Part shown: piece after piece, positions 34,951-47,470 of the stretch
Position numbering within the stretch: position 1 is the first letter of the stretch
Layout of the letters: every line of letters begins with the position of its first letter
Assembly: GCF_023101765.2 (NCBI RefSeq)
Contig: NC_064226.1
Location: forward strand, 12,593,251-12,657,250
Direction of reading: 5' to 3'
Length of the DNA stretch: 64,000 nucleotides
Source: Spodoptera frugiperda
Lineage: Eukaryota > Arthropoda > Insecta > Lepidoptera > Noctuidae
Position numbers and translations under genes: made by a program
The notes under the pieces: generated by a model
Databases searched by the model: none
What the model was told of the DNA's origin: nothing
What the model saw: only the letters and a program-made list of their open reading frames with translations

Positions 34951-37864
34951 AACTGACGTGTGGGAATAAGGGTAGAAATAGATTGCTCATCATCATATTT
35001 TCAAACAAATATTTGAGCTCGCCTTGAATTTTGATTTGGATACGAGAAATCAGTTCAAACGTTAAATATTTATTTAATGTGCGAGTTATTAAACACGAGA
35101 TAAAACCAAGCACGTTTAGTTATTTTAACAGTAGTTTAATTAATTAATGATCCTCTTTGGTCCAATATCAAGTTATTAACAGTGCAGTGTAACAACCCTA
35201 TTGAGTCATTGCGCGCATAAACAAGTTGATGACTTGCTAAACCAACAGTTTACTACTGAACAGAATGTCTAGCTTTGTGAAGTGTTTGTTTGTAAATAAC
35301 TGATAGATAAATAGTCCAATTAATTTCACACGCTGTTTATTGCTCATTCCACGGAATTCTCGGTATTCATGCGAGAATTTAGTCTATTTCGTCACCAAAA
35401 ATAAATATTTATTTTCGTCGTATTCATAGTCACGACTGGGAATATTATAAAATGAAAGCTTTCCTTCGTATATGTACCTATTTCAGTATGCTAATTTCTG
35501 AATGGAAAAGGAATTAAGTCGCTACGTGAGTATACTTTCCCCGCGAACTTTTTGGCGACGAAAACGAGAAAAACCATTCGCGTTCCATGTACATAGAATA
35601 AACAATATACACACGGTAATACAACATGTCTCTATAAACATTGTTTTGGAGATTTACCGAATCTTATTTCAACTTATTTACGGTAATGTAGCACAATAAA
35701 CCTCACTTAGTAACCGATTTATATGAAAATTTCACAGCTCGGTAATGGGACGATCGAGTAAATCGTCCCAATCGTAGCTACGCTGTTCTAAAGTTCTATA
35801 TTTTAACATTCAATGGTTCTTCAAAGAATACAATATTATAACTAGAGAACTCGAGTAGTGTTTTCATAAACTAATTGAAAATTCAAACTGTCGAGGCGGC
35901 AAATAAATGTTTAAAAACGTTCTCAGCGTAACTGGATTTCCACTCGGCGATGCAGAGAGCAGAGACTAAGCTAATTGCATTTAGATTAAGAGAAAGTAAA
36001 CTGCATATTGTATCGGGCTTATCCAACTAGCGCTCGAGGCCAGAAAAGCCGCGCTCTCGCTAATAGGCAGTTATGGCGCGCGGGAAAATGGCGCGAAACA
36101 ATGCTGATATATATTACTAATGGCCCGTATCACTTATCGGCGGACGAACACGTTTGTAGCTCCTTATTCCTATTAATTCCCAACATGGTTCCTGATAAAT
36201 GGATGTTCCTTCATACATATTTATACTTCGTTAACCATCGGAAATGAATGTGTCGCCGCTACACTGACGCCACAAACAGCTCTGATTTATTTCTGTAACT
36301 TTCCCGCTTCCGACAAAACGAGAAATAAAAAAGTCACACGTGGGGTACTTAAGTGTGGTCTCCTCGACGTGTTTTATTATATTTCGTCCCCGAATTTATC
36401 ATTGTGTCGGAGAAAATCGCTCCTAAAATGAATTTTCTTTTCTATTCAAACGTAATAACGGCTGTGTATTTTACGACGATCTTAAATTAAAATAAGATCC
36501 ACGTGAAGTCGTTCTAAACGAGCTCATCTGATTTAACATTCGCAGTAATCTCAAATTTCTTGAAGGCTGTACGCTACGAGCTTTTAAAGTATATTACCCT
36601 CATAAGCTACCATCCTAAAAATCTCGTAAAAAACCAACTGTCTGCTCATATTTTGGTCTCAAAACGTTTTTGTACCGAAGGACTGTTGACCGTAGTCTAC
36701 TAGATAACCTCTTTGACGATACAGACTTGGGTACTTAAGACATTCAATCTAGATAAAAAAGGGATACAGCGGTCCTTAGGGTACTGCACAGGTTGTGGGA
36801 GAAGGTAATTAGGGAGGGTTGACGTGTTGCCACGCGGACGGATATATGCCACACATACAATATGACAACAAGGTAACTGGTGAATTATAGACTACAGACC
36901 GTAGTTCGTGTCACCGAAGCAGTGTTGACCCTGTAAACTTAATTATATTACGAATTTACTAAAATAGTTACACAGTGAAAGGGACTAAAAGATAATTAAT
37001 TACATTAACCTCGAGAAAACCGAAGAGAATCCTATAACAAATTGTGTGAACAGGCCGAAATAGCAAATAGCTAAACCACAACGCAATTGTCTAAATTACG
37101 TTGTGTAAATCAGGTGCTAAGTGTAATTAATTTGTGGCTTGTTAAACTCTCATTGTTATGCTTGGTGGAGCATTCTAATCGGGCGAGGTCGTTACAGTAT
37201 GTGCAGTAGTCTGGGCCGAGAGGACGTCTCCAACCGGCCACGCCGACCAGCCTTACTAGACGTCCAGATCCAGCTAATGTCTACGAATTATGGGACCTAA
37301 ATAACCTGGTGCACATTAACCAAAATTAATGGGTTACGATGAATGAATGAGGTACGTTTTGCTAAGACGTTTGTTCCAAGAGGCGTGTGGTTGGACGGCT
37401 CGTTAAGTTTGTATAGATTTATTCGTTCTGTGGCCTAAAATATTTAGTCAGACGCGTTTAGGCCCTCGATATATTTACATCGATATTTCATGCGCGACGT
37501 GACAAATGATAGAAATGTCCTTTGTGCCGATGCTTTTTGTTTTTATTTTATTTGTTATTTTCCACGATGTTTCGAGATTTTCTTGTCAATGTCGTAAATG
37601 AAAAACGCATCGGTACGTCGGGTTTAAAGTGTCGGCGCTGCAATATCACGTTCCTTCACAGCGAAGTACGTGAAGGAGTTAGAACTTGAGTTTTCTTTTA
37701 CATCTAACTGTAATTTATAGTTAAACGCCAAAGGGTTCTTTTAGAAGAATTTTGTAGATGTTTTTCGTTGCGAGAAGATGCCTTGTACTAAACTTAATAC
37801 GCAAGGCGATTCTATCCTATCTAAGAAGATATTACTATGTGTAAGGTACCTAGTAAATAATATC
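34951..37864. other. Repeat-poor intergenic region
   Basis: No gene. It includes a GC-richer patch at 36020-36150 with two E2F consensus sites (36079-36099). Otherwise AT-rich single-copy-looking DNA. Confidence 0.45.
36072..36100. promoter_or_regulatory. Paired E2F-type sites
   Basis: GCGGGAAA and GCGCGAAA, both matching the GCGSSAAA E2F/DP consensus, lie within 25 bp in the same orientation and are each preceded by ATGGCGCG or similar. No nearby gene is known, so the role is unassigned. Confidence 0.3.
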
Positions 37865-38973
37865 TATATTGTATCGTAAATGTTCACAGCGCCTATAAAG
37901 TATGGAACAAGTAATCGGGCGACGACAGATATGCACCCATAGTATAATTTGCTACTGTAAGTATTTTTATATTTATCAGTATACGACGTGCCGTGTTTTG
38001 TCTGTATGACAATTATACATTTAGCCATCTCCTCACATTAGTGAAATAGCTATAATATCGGTGTATTTCATATAATCGTTGTTTTGTTTACCTATGTGCC
38101 ATGCCCTAATAAAGCCTACAAAAAAAACGTGTAGGCCTTATTACGGCATAGTTGTTTTTCAGTAATTTCATAGAAAACGGATCACCAGCTTCTGTCAAAA
38201 AGAAAGCCAATGGATTTTGCAAAAGATGGAAAACGCTGTTAAAATGGTAGAAAGGGGTAAACAGGGTGAATAAATACAGAAAAGGGGTGAATGGATATCG
38301 GGAAATTCTTCATAGTATCTATTCACCCTTCGAATTTTATGCACCCTGTTTTACCCGGTAGGCTGCTGCAGCCAGATATAACTTCCAAAGAAGTACGCAT
38401 CATCTAAAGAGTGGTTTCCTCTACACGAAAGCTAGGTCGGTCGCTAAATTGGCTACAGAACAAGAAGTTATTCTCATTCGTTTAACTGATACTGGGGTGC
38501 CGATGACTTCAAAGATGTTACTTGGGTATTACATGATGAGAAACTCGTTTAGCCTGATGTATACTGACCAAAATTAATTAATAAGATCTCATTACATTTA
38601 TTATAAGCATTGACAAAGTTTTGTTATAATTAAGAAGTTGAATACTTACTAGTTTTTATTGAGGCCTTATTAAGACATAGGGTTCCCAATAAGGCCAAAG
38701 TGACACTTTAGTTATTTGTGTTTATAAAATTGTAATTTTTGTTTCTAAAGCCATTTTGATTCCATTATTACAAAGTTAAATAAATAAATATAAGATTTTG
38801 AAATTATCAGCCCATTGTCATTTTAAACCTACGAGCTAGGCGGTAATAAAAATAAGGTAGGCCTTATTTGGTTAGGTTACCTTATATTGTATCGTAAATG
38901 TTCACAGCGCCTATAAAGTATGGAACAAGTAATCGGGCGACGACAGATATGCACCCATAGTATAATTTGCTAC
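37865..38973. repeat. 91-bp exact direct repeat flanking a 927-bp segment
   Basis: 37865-37955 and 38883-38973 read identically over 91 bp (from TATATTGTATCGTAAATG to TATAATTTGCTAC). The 927 bp between them has no open frame. It contains a 20-bp hairpin arm pair (38101-38120 with 38130-38149, two mismatches, A-rich loop) and several AGGCCTTATT/AATAAGGCC motifs. It does not show clean TG...CA LTR ends or terminal inverted repeats. Confidence 0.8.
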
Positions 38974-40269
38974 AGGTAACAAAGTTGCAAACTGCATTAT
39001 ATAAGCTACATCGTATCTTGCGAAATTTGGATACCGATCTACCGTGTATGGTACAATCAAAACTTTTTACTGCCGACCATAATCTTTACTATAGAGGACG
39101 ATAGTAATACTAGTGAACTAGAGCTTTGAGTGGCATATAAAGGGAAGTTCTTCGCTGAACAATTTTTAACTTTATACTTTTGTAATAAAGTCGGAAGTGT
39201 ATTGAAGGAGCTTGATAGTTTGGAGTAGCTTGATGTGCCGGTGGTTTAACTTTCAGATAGACGTTTGTATCCTAGATAACATGTTGCGTGTACATTGAGA
39301 ATGTATGTATGTATGTACTTCGACGCCTAACCTCGCCTAACGCCTTTATTTTAGTTTTAAGTTAGTTTTTATTCCTTTTTTTGGTATTTTTAAGTTGTAA
39401 ATAATGTGTTAGTTAAAATATTGAAATTTTTCTGTATAACGCCGTTTGCATGTTTTTTTAATTGTTTAATTTTATATTGGATGTCGGTCGTCGAGTGATC
39501 TCACGGAGGACTGCTGATCAATGAGGTTCTGGTTCGATCATCGAATCGAACGAAGAAATATTGGGTTTTGGATATTAAAAAATCTTAGACGTTTGTTACA
39601 ACAGAGTGTGAACCCAGTCTCGGATGTATATTTATGGAAATTGGCAACAGATTTACCGTTTAATTGCCTAAATGTCAAAACACAACTATACATATAGTGC
39701 AAAGAAAAAATCCTCAATATAGATAGAATAGAATAGACGATATTTCTAGGCACTCCTTCGTGAAAAAAGGCCGTACCGATAGGTTTTACGAGATAAAATT
39801 CCAACTTTTATACTACACCTGAAAAGAAATTGATGTTTTCATAATATTTCTAATTTTCTGTTTTATATTTCAGTGGTGTTAGCGCTTCCATCAATGTAAG
39901 GTTGTGAGGTCACTGAACTTTCCAACTTACAAAGCGAAACAGATTTTTATAATAAATTACAAAATGTGAATGGAATATTAAAGTGTTTCTCATTTTATCT
40001 ACTTTAATAAATATAATTAAGGGTGGAGTTGAATATAATTTTGAAAGTTTTAGATCTTATTTTAGTGCCAATAAGGCAAGATGGTATTAGAAATTAAAGT
40101 AAAATTAAATATAGTTGTTAGGCAACTTTGTGAATGATTTTTCTTCTAAAAATAAATACTAAACACCCTGTTTTTAATTTTGTAAAGTGGCAAAATGGTA
40201 GGTTTCACTGACCTTATATAAAAAAATATCTCCCGAGCGATTTCGATCACGGTGGTTAGTCTGTCTAAC
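38974..40269. other. Intergenic, no gene seen
   Basis: AT-rich. A short GTAT microsatellite lies at about 39302-39315. A tRNA-like SINE head (GGTTCTGGTTCGATCATC) lies at about 39480-39545. Confidence 0.4.
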
Positions 40270-40495
40270 TAGATTAGCTCACTAACAATGCTACATTCAG
40301 TTCCTTCTGGTCCCTTACTCTCTACACCTGATGGTACGGCAGACCGACACGACAGGAGAGAGGTACAGGTCCAACGGCTTTATGTGCTTTCCGAGACACG
40401 AGGTGTGAAACATTATCAAACTTCCTGGCTCCGGGCTAATAATGGTCACTTTACTCAGAGAATGCCTGCGACACGTGGCACAGCAGCCTAACCTA
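40270..40495 (+). repeat. Dispersed repeat of unknown class
   Basis: A GC-richer block with GATGGTACGGCAGACCGACA and GCTTTATGTGCTTTCCGAGA ending in a CCTAACCTAA run. The wording resembles a common lepidopteran repeat, but no second copy occurs in this window. Confidence 0.35.
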
Positions 40496-42221
40496 ACCTA
40501 AACACTGCGCCAACCGTGCAGTATCCCTGTATCACAACTGCAACAACAATTTAAATTAAACTTTTTTCAAAATACCTAACGCCACATTTTAATTTCCAAC
40601 CTCATTTCGTATTAATATATCCGAGATAAGTTCCAAACTTACGTTTATAATAAAGTCTGCAAGTCATATCACCTTGTACGGACCTTTTGACCCGGTTGGT
40701 CTCCGATATATTGCTCCGGCTCCCGGGTCCCGACCCTAACTTGAAGGGCTTCGCTCCGGATATAAAGGTACGTGACTCATGCCATTATTGGGTCATAAAC
40801 AGTAATTAGAAGGTTTACACTGATGTAGATTTGGAGGCCCGGAGGCCTACTAAATGTTTATTTGTTGTCGATTTAAATTTACAGACGTAACTTACGATTT
40901 TACTGTTAAATTTATTTCGTGTTTGTTTGTTCGGTTGCAAGGTCAGGTCTGCTTATTGATTTAGAAAATAAAGATTAGCTGTTGTGGACTTTTTTATGTA
41001 GATAATTGACCGAATTGTGTACACCGTAAGGCCGTAATTGGATTGTGTACAGAAGATTCTCAGAAATCCCCTCAATTTACACGAAAGTTAAGAAATCCAC
41101 GCAACAATCTAAGATGTTTCCACAAGCACTCCACTCAAAGTGACATGTTGATACACCACTATCTCCGAAAGCATGACCCGCTAAATTATAGATGCTACAG
41201 TTGGGTAATACCCGAACAGATTGACGGGTGTCGCCGACTTCGGCCATTGCGGGCGCCACGGCTAGAGGGAGCTAGTGTCGTTAACGGGGCGACACTGCTG
41301 CTGCGAAATGAAACATAAAGTAATCAGAAGCTCCGAGTAAACACGAGAAGGCTTCCTTGACCCGGCACTCCCGGCACTCTGACCCGCACGCTAATAAATT
41401 CAAAACTTTTGACGCGGGCTGCTCGACAAATCTGAGACGGGCCCTCCCTAATTACTGAGAGCGACCTGATATCCGGATATGCCCATACTTCCAACATTTA
41501 ACGCGACTATAAAGCTAAATTAAGTTAATTATATTTTTTGGTTAATTGGCGTCATCTCTGGGTTGCCGGTTGTCCGCACCCCCAGCAAATTGCGGAACGA
41601 AATATTGAATTGAAACGTCCGGCCGGTATACCTACTCCCCGCGTCAAAATGGAAGTAATTCTTGATTCACGTTTAAAGTACTTTTTAAATGCAGAACGAC
41701 AAAATTGTTCCATTTCCCGCGCTTTATTTCATTATGGCGGCGCGCGACGGTGGAGTTAACTGGCTTATATTTATTTCAATTGCGTTTTTTTTTCGAGTTA
41801 CTAAATAAGTACCATTCATTTTATTTAAGCTGAACGTTACTTGTTAAATTAAATTAATGAACTTGTTAAATTGTATACCGAGCCTGCAGAATTACTTTAA
41901 TACTTGTACAGTTTTAACAGTAAATAAAAAGTTTTTAAGTCGTTTAATAGTAAATGTAACAGTTGTTAAGTTGTTGAGTTTTAAGGTTTATTTTAATTAT
42001 TATTTAAACGAGTTTCAAACTAAGTTTTCTTCCAAAAAGTGCGCAGAGGGCAGAGGGTGAGATGAGATGAAAGTTTAGATTAATATGGCATTCAAGTATT
42101 TAAGGTTTAAGATAAGTTCGGGGATCCTTTTACCACAGATAGGTACTTTAATTTATGGTTTCGATTTGCTACAAGACAGTAGATAAATTATATACTGTTT
42201 ACCTACTTAAATTATACACGC
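40496..42221. other. Repeat-poor intergenic region
   Basis: No gene seen. GC-richer patches at 40680-40780, 41220-41480 and 41560-41760 lack coding structure. ATTATGGCGGCGCGCG at about 41730 is another Pho/E2F-like patch. Confidence 0.4.
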
Positions 42222-42420
42222 AACGTCACGCCTTTTATCCCCGAAGTGGTAGGCAGAGGTGCACATTTAACACGTAATGCCGCTATACAATATACATCCA
42301 CTTTTTACCATTTGTGTTATAAGTCCCATGTAATAGGGGGTGAGCCTATTGCCATATACTGGGCACAATTCCAGATTTCGTGCTACTACTGAGAAATTTT
42401 GTAAAAACCGAAAAAAGCTT
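42222..42420 (-). repeat. SINE family B, copy 4, head truncated
   Basis: Carries CGTCACGCCTTTTATCCCCG through GGGGGTGAGCCTATTGCCAT to ACCGAAAAAAGC. The tRNA-like head is missing. Confidence 0.65.
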
Positions 42421-43136
42421 ATTAACATTTTTGGACTTTATTTATAGTTATTCTCTGTAACTAATTCTTTAACATAGTTTCAATGATATAATGGCCATTT
42501 GGATGATATATATAATAGGCAATGAAAAAGGTAATAGTGCCCTTTTTATTCTAAAAAATATACAAGCGTAGAAGACCTCCACAAGTAATGTTTTTAGGGT
42601 GCCCATTACGTGAGAGGTCGGTTTTGGGCTGTTGCCCTAGGAAGTAATTATCACCTTCATGCTACAGCGAAATAAGGTTTATGTACATTTTTATGAGTCT
42701 TAATAGACCTCTTATTGCTGTAGGGCCATTTGTCAATAGCTTCCAAAACATGAATGGAGTTTGAGAAGAATAGAATATTAAGAAAGGGATACTTTCAATT
42801 CAATTGATTTATTTGTGACAGGACACACAAGACAAATGTTACAAAAAAAAAACTTATAAGATAAAAAGCTGTGAGTATAAGTATTGTGTAAAATGAGCTA
42901 TTTTATACCTCGTTGCCAAACGAATATTGATGTTGATTATGGTCTCAAAATTCAAAATTCCTAAAATAGGTTCAAAAAGTATGGTTTGTAACCGCTTCAA
43001 GTAAAATAATGACGTTCAATCAACTGATTGTTGACTCCAACATAGTTGAAATAATAGCTAGGAGAGAGACAACTAAATATTTATTGGCACTAAACAAAGA
43101 TGATGCACTGATGTGCATCAAAAGGTAGGCAACACC

Positions 43137-43550
43137 ATCAGTTTTAGTTTTAATGGTAGGCAACAGTTTAGGTTTAACAAGGGGGATGTTGTGAATGGTG
43201 TGGACACCTTATTAAAATCAAATAGTGGGAAAATAATTGTGTGTGCTTTCCCATATTCAAATACACTTTCTTCTTCAAAGAATAAGTACATAGGTGTACT
43301 CAATAACATACTACACAAAATGACATGTCAAAATGACAGACTTTTATTTTTTGATACTAATAAATTTATTAGTAATCTTATATTTAACAAGAAAGGTATA
43401 CACCTTTCAAAAAAATGTAGACAGAAAATTGCTATACTTATAGCAAATAATATTAACACTGTTATAAGTAATATAACAGATAGTAGTTGTAGTGACAAAT
43501 CTGTGCTGTCTAGAGTGTCTAACAGCACAGAGACACTAGGTTTAAACTAG
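43137..43550 (+). pseudogene. LINE ORF1 remnant with SGNH-hydrolase-like end
   Basis: The open frame to 43550 gives about 138 residues within the element. The segment IIVCAFPYSN ... DTNKFISN ... GIHLSKKCRQKIA resembles the C-terminal part of the SGNH/GDSL esterase-like domain found in ORF1 of some CR1-type LINEs, with the DGxHL-type His retained as GIHL. The N-terminus is lost by 5' truncation. The in-frame ATG at 43113 lies in the flank, so it is not the natural start. Confidence 0.55.
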
Positions 43551-43585
43551 ATTATAAGACAACAGAAGGTACCTTTATAAATCAT

Positions 43586-44161
43586 ATGAATGATAAGGTA
43601 AATTCTGGCAGTATAAAACTATTTCAAAATAATTATACACAGGAGCAGCACAACCTTAAATTATTTTATATTAACATTCAAGGCTGTTCCTCAAAAATCT
43701 TAGAATTAGAGCTGTTTTTAGAAAAAACTAAGTTTGATTTAATTTGTCTATCAGAGCATTGGTTAAAGGAGGACCAACTAACATCTTTAAATCTAGAAAA
43801 CTACAATGTAATTAGTAATTTCAGTAGAAAACAAATATTACATGGTGGGTCCCTAATATTAGTTAAAAATAGTATTAAATCTAAAGAAAGGAAAGACATT
43901 GTGGCACTGTCAGTTGAACACACCATTGAGTTGTCCTGTGTTGAGCTGGATAGACATGTTGTAGTTTGTGTTTATAGACACCTAATTATCAGAATCTTCC
44001 TTTATTTGATTCTGTCATGGAGGATGTTTTAAGAAAGGTTTCTACTAGTCACAAGTCAATAATTGTTTGTGGCGATTTCAATATTAATTTATTAGAAAAT
44101 AGTACAAGCAGTATGGAATTGTTAAATTTGTTTGGATCATTTAATTTAAAAATGTTTTTTT
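43586..44161 (+). pseudogene. LINE ORF2 endonuclease domain, broken by two frameshifts
   Basis: Starts in frame with APE-type endonuclease wording (YINIQGC, CLSEHWL with the catalytic Glu, GGSLI). The frame breaks near 43980, after the VCVYRH residues. The GDFN motif (VCGDFNIN) continues in another frame to about 44155, where a run of seven T gives a stop (TTTTAG). The downstream frame then resumes. Both breaks look like one-base indels. Without endonuclease this copy is unlikely to move on its own. Confidence 0.75.
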
Positions 44162-46520
44162 AGAACCAACTAGAATAACATCCTCGACTGCCACCTGCAT
44201 TGATAATGTTTTTTGTAATTGTGATTACAAAGAAAAACATATTATAAATAGCTTGCCATCCGACCACTGTGGACTGATGGTTGCGTATAGCTCTTATTTA
44301 CCTTTGCTAAAAACTCAAATAAGATTTAGACAAACTACACTTAGAAATTTGGAGAAATTAAACAATTCTTTAGCTAGTAAATTAAGTATAAAAACATTTG
44401 ATATTAGTAATGTGAATAAGTTGTACAACGATTTCTTTGAATTATTAAACAAGGAATTTAACAATATTTTGCCACTCAAAAATAAAGATATTCATACCAA
44501 ATTTGTATTTAGCGATTGGGCTACTGTAGGTATTCGAAAGAGTAGAAATAAACTTTTTGATCTTTATGGCATGAAACCATATAATAACGACCCCCATTTT
44601 CAACAATATGTAACATCGTACTCAAAGACTTTTAAATTAGTGTGCAAAGCCGCAAAACGTCTTTATATCAGCAATAAAATAAAATCAGCTGATGACAAAA
44701 TAAAGACAACTTGGAAAATTATACAAAACGAGACTGGTAGGAAAAAAATACATAATTCAGAAATTAAATTGAGATCTGAAATTGGACAAATTTCTTCAAA
44801 ATGTGATGTAGCACAGGAGTTTGAAATTTTTTTTACTAATATTCCTATTAAAATAACTAGAGATTTAAATTCTTCAGCTACACTCTCAGCTAGTTTGCTT
44901 AAAAAAAATGTAAAATCATGTCAACATGACTTTATTTTTCAATATACGAATCCTCTAGAGATCGTAAAGGTCTTTAAAGAAATTAAAATAAAATCAACTG
45001 AAGATCTTTGGGGACTATCAGTGAAAGTCTGCAAAACAATTATTCAAACTATAGCGCCCTGTCTGGCTATGATTTTTAATAAAAGTATAGATGACGGTGT
45101 TTTTCCTGACCTTATGAAATATAGCAAGGTTATCCCACTATTTAAAAGCGGCGAAACCACAGAACCTAATAATTATAGGCCTGTATCTATTTTGCCGGTC
45201 CTTAGCAAAGTGTTTGAAAAGTTGATACTGTCTCAGATGCTTCATCATTTTAATAAAAACTCCATCTTCCACCATCAGCAGTATGGTTTCACTAAAGGTC
45301 GTTGTACAACTGACGCCGGTGTTACTTTAATGAAAGAAATATTTGGTGCCTGGGAGGAAGCACAGGATGCCATAGGTGTTTTTTGTGACCTCTCAAAAGC
45401 ATTTGATTGCGTTGACCACGAGACACTTTTGCTGAAATTAAATCATTACGGGATTAGAAACACTGCGCTCCGTCTATTGAAATCATATCTAGGAGATAGG
45501 CAGCTAAAAGTTCATATTAACGGTGTTAATTCACAAGGGTCTGAGATAAAAATGGGCGTTCCTCAAGGTTCAATATTGGGTCCTTTCCTCTTTTTAGTGT
45601 ACATAAACGATTTGCCACTCATATTCGAAAATGAACCAAAAATGGTTCTGTTTGCAGATGATACATCACTGATTTTTAAAATAGGTCGACGTTCGAATAA
45701 TTTTGACGACGTGAACAGCTCCATTCTTCGAGTCTATGAGTGGTTTACTATTAATAACTTGGCGCTTAATGAGAAAAAAACCAAATGTATTAAATTTTGC
45801 TTGCCAAGCGTACAAAATAACGAATGTTATGTTGCTTTGAACGGACAAAAGTTAGAATTTGTTAAGGAGACTGTATTTTTGGGTATCACATTAGATGACA
45901 GATTACAATGGGGGCCCCATATAAAAGCACTTTCGGGGAGACTAAGCTCAGCTGCTTATGCAGTTAGACAGATTAGGCAGCTAACGGACGTAGGTACGGC
46001 AAGGCTTGTTTATTTTAGTTATTTTCACAGCATAATGTCTTACGGCATTTTGCTGTGGGGGCGAGCTGCGGATGTAGAATCAATTTTTATTTTGCAAAAG
46101 CGAGCTATTCGAGCAATATATAACTTGCCCCGTCGCGAATCTTTGAGAGAACTATTTAAAACTATAAACATTCTTACAGTGCCTTCTCAATTCATTTACG
46201 AAAATATTATGTACGTGAGAAAAAATCAACAATTGTTTGAAAAAAGAAGCGACAGACACAATTTTAATACGAGAGGTAAAAATAAGTTAGCTATACTGCA
46301 ATTCCGATTGTCCAAAGTGCAGAAATCCTTCATGGGATTTTGTGTTAAGTGTTACAATAAACTACCAACCACCATACTGAATCTGAACGAGAAAAAATTT
46401 AAATCTTGTATAAAGCGTGAACTGTGTAAACAGGCATATTATAAACTGTCAGATTATATTGAAGATAAAAATGTGTGGCAGCATGTTGGTCCGGCTCCAC
46501 TGGACACTCGCTCACACTAG
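44162..46520 (+). CDS. LINE reverse transcriptase (ORF2 C-terminal part)
   Basis: Copies element RNA into DNA at a nicked target. The frame is open from the indel at 44161 to the stop at 46520; the first ATG is at 44253 (755 aa from there), but the natural protein would start in the endonuclease. Motifs in order: the end of the endonuclease (LPSDHCGLMV), RT block with VIPLFKSGE and NNYRPVSILPVLSKVFEK, QYGFTKGR, FCDLSKAFDCVDH, GVPQGSILGPFLF, and the catalytic FADDTSLIF. A C-terminal region of about 250 residues follows. No internal stop or frameshift, in contrast to the endonuclease. Confidence 0.88.
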
Positions 46521-47115
46521 ACAATGCTCTAATACGATCACTAGTTACACGTTAAATTAAAGTACTAATTTATTCCAATGTAGTCTAGGGATCCTGTGGC
46601 ATCTAGCAGTTACTTATTTATTTTTTATTTTGAAAAATTAAAGATTATTTTTTATTTGTATAGAAGCATTATTTCAAAATTGTAAGTGTACATATGTGGG
46701 CACTATGTTTGAAACAACCCGCTTTTTTAATTTATATTCTTTACAAATTGGTTTTATTGTCCCATAGTTTTGACGTCGTATTGTCGTTACATTGTTCCTA
46801 CATATATATACAATAGGTAAATGATCAAATAATGTATCAGAGATATTGTAAAAAACATTTTTTGAAAAGAGTAACGATGGAGTTTCTTGCTCGTTCTTCT
46901 CCATTCGAAGCAACACTTTGGAACGAGCGCCTAGCTTCACTGACAGACAGACTGACGGACAATTCAATTTGACGTTTCAAAAGTGCCTAATTTAGGATTA
47001 ATTGAAATAAATGCTTTGACTTTGACTTTGACTTTGACACACTTGTAACGCCTCTAGTGTGATAATGATTATCGTGATAGAAAAATACTACTCAAATAAA
47101 ATAATAAGCAAGCTA

Positions 47116-47315
47116 ATCTTACTTTTTATCGGTAAATGAGCAGACGGATCATCAGGTGATCCGTCAAGGGTAAGCAATCGCTGCCACCCTAGGACATCCG
47201 AAACACCAGAGGCGTTACAAGTGTGTTGCCTACCTTTTGGGGGTTTGGAATTTAAGGGTTGTTGGGGAATCGGGGATTGGGAAGGGGGTCGTGCTGAAGC
47301 ATGGCTCTGCCACAC
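47116..47315 (+). repeat. Repeat family C, copy 3 (internally deleted)
   Basis: Runs from GGTAAATGAGCAGACGGATC through AACACCAGAGGCGTTACAAG and GGTTGTTGGGGAATCGGGGA to GAAGCATGGCTCTGCCACAC. The middle part present at 60943 and 63493 is missing. Confidence 0.75.
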
Positions 47316-47354
47316 TTAATTGTTACTACTGCCTGTCTGCTATATTTATTTTGT

Positions 47355-47470
47355 ATTGCGCGCCTAGCTTCACTGACAGACAGACTGACGGACAATTCAA
47401 TTTGACGTTTCAAAAGTGCCTTATTTAGGATTAATTGAAATAAATGCTTTGACTTTGACTTTGACTTTAT
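47355..47470 (+). repeat. LINE family D 3' tail, second copy
   Basis: Repeats the 3' end of the 43136-47036 element almost exactly, from GCGCCTAGCTTCACTGACAG to the TTTGACTTTGAC tail. It is an independent, heavily truncated insertion 320 bp from the first. Confidence 0.8.

Larger units (their letters stand above)
43136..47036 (+). mobile_element. Non-LTR retrotransposon (LINE family D), 5'-truncated, about 3.9 kb
   Basis: Holds an ORF1 remnant, an ORF2 with endonuclease and reverse transcriptase, and a 3' UTR ending in a TTTGACTTTGAC microsatellite. Both flanks match the reverse complement of one continuous stretch of repeat C (47200-47239), so the insertion point is defined with a short ACAC target duplication (43132-43135 and 47037-47040). 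Tail fragments of the same family lie at 14485, 47355 and 59690. The clade (CR1/Jockey-like) is not fixed. Confidence 0.8.
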
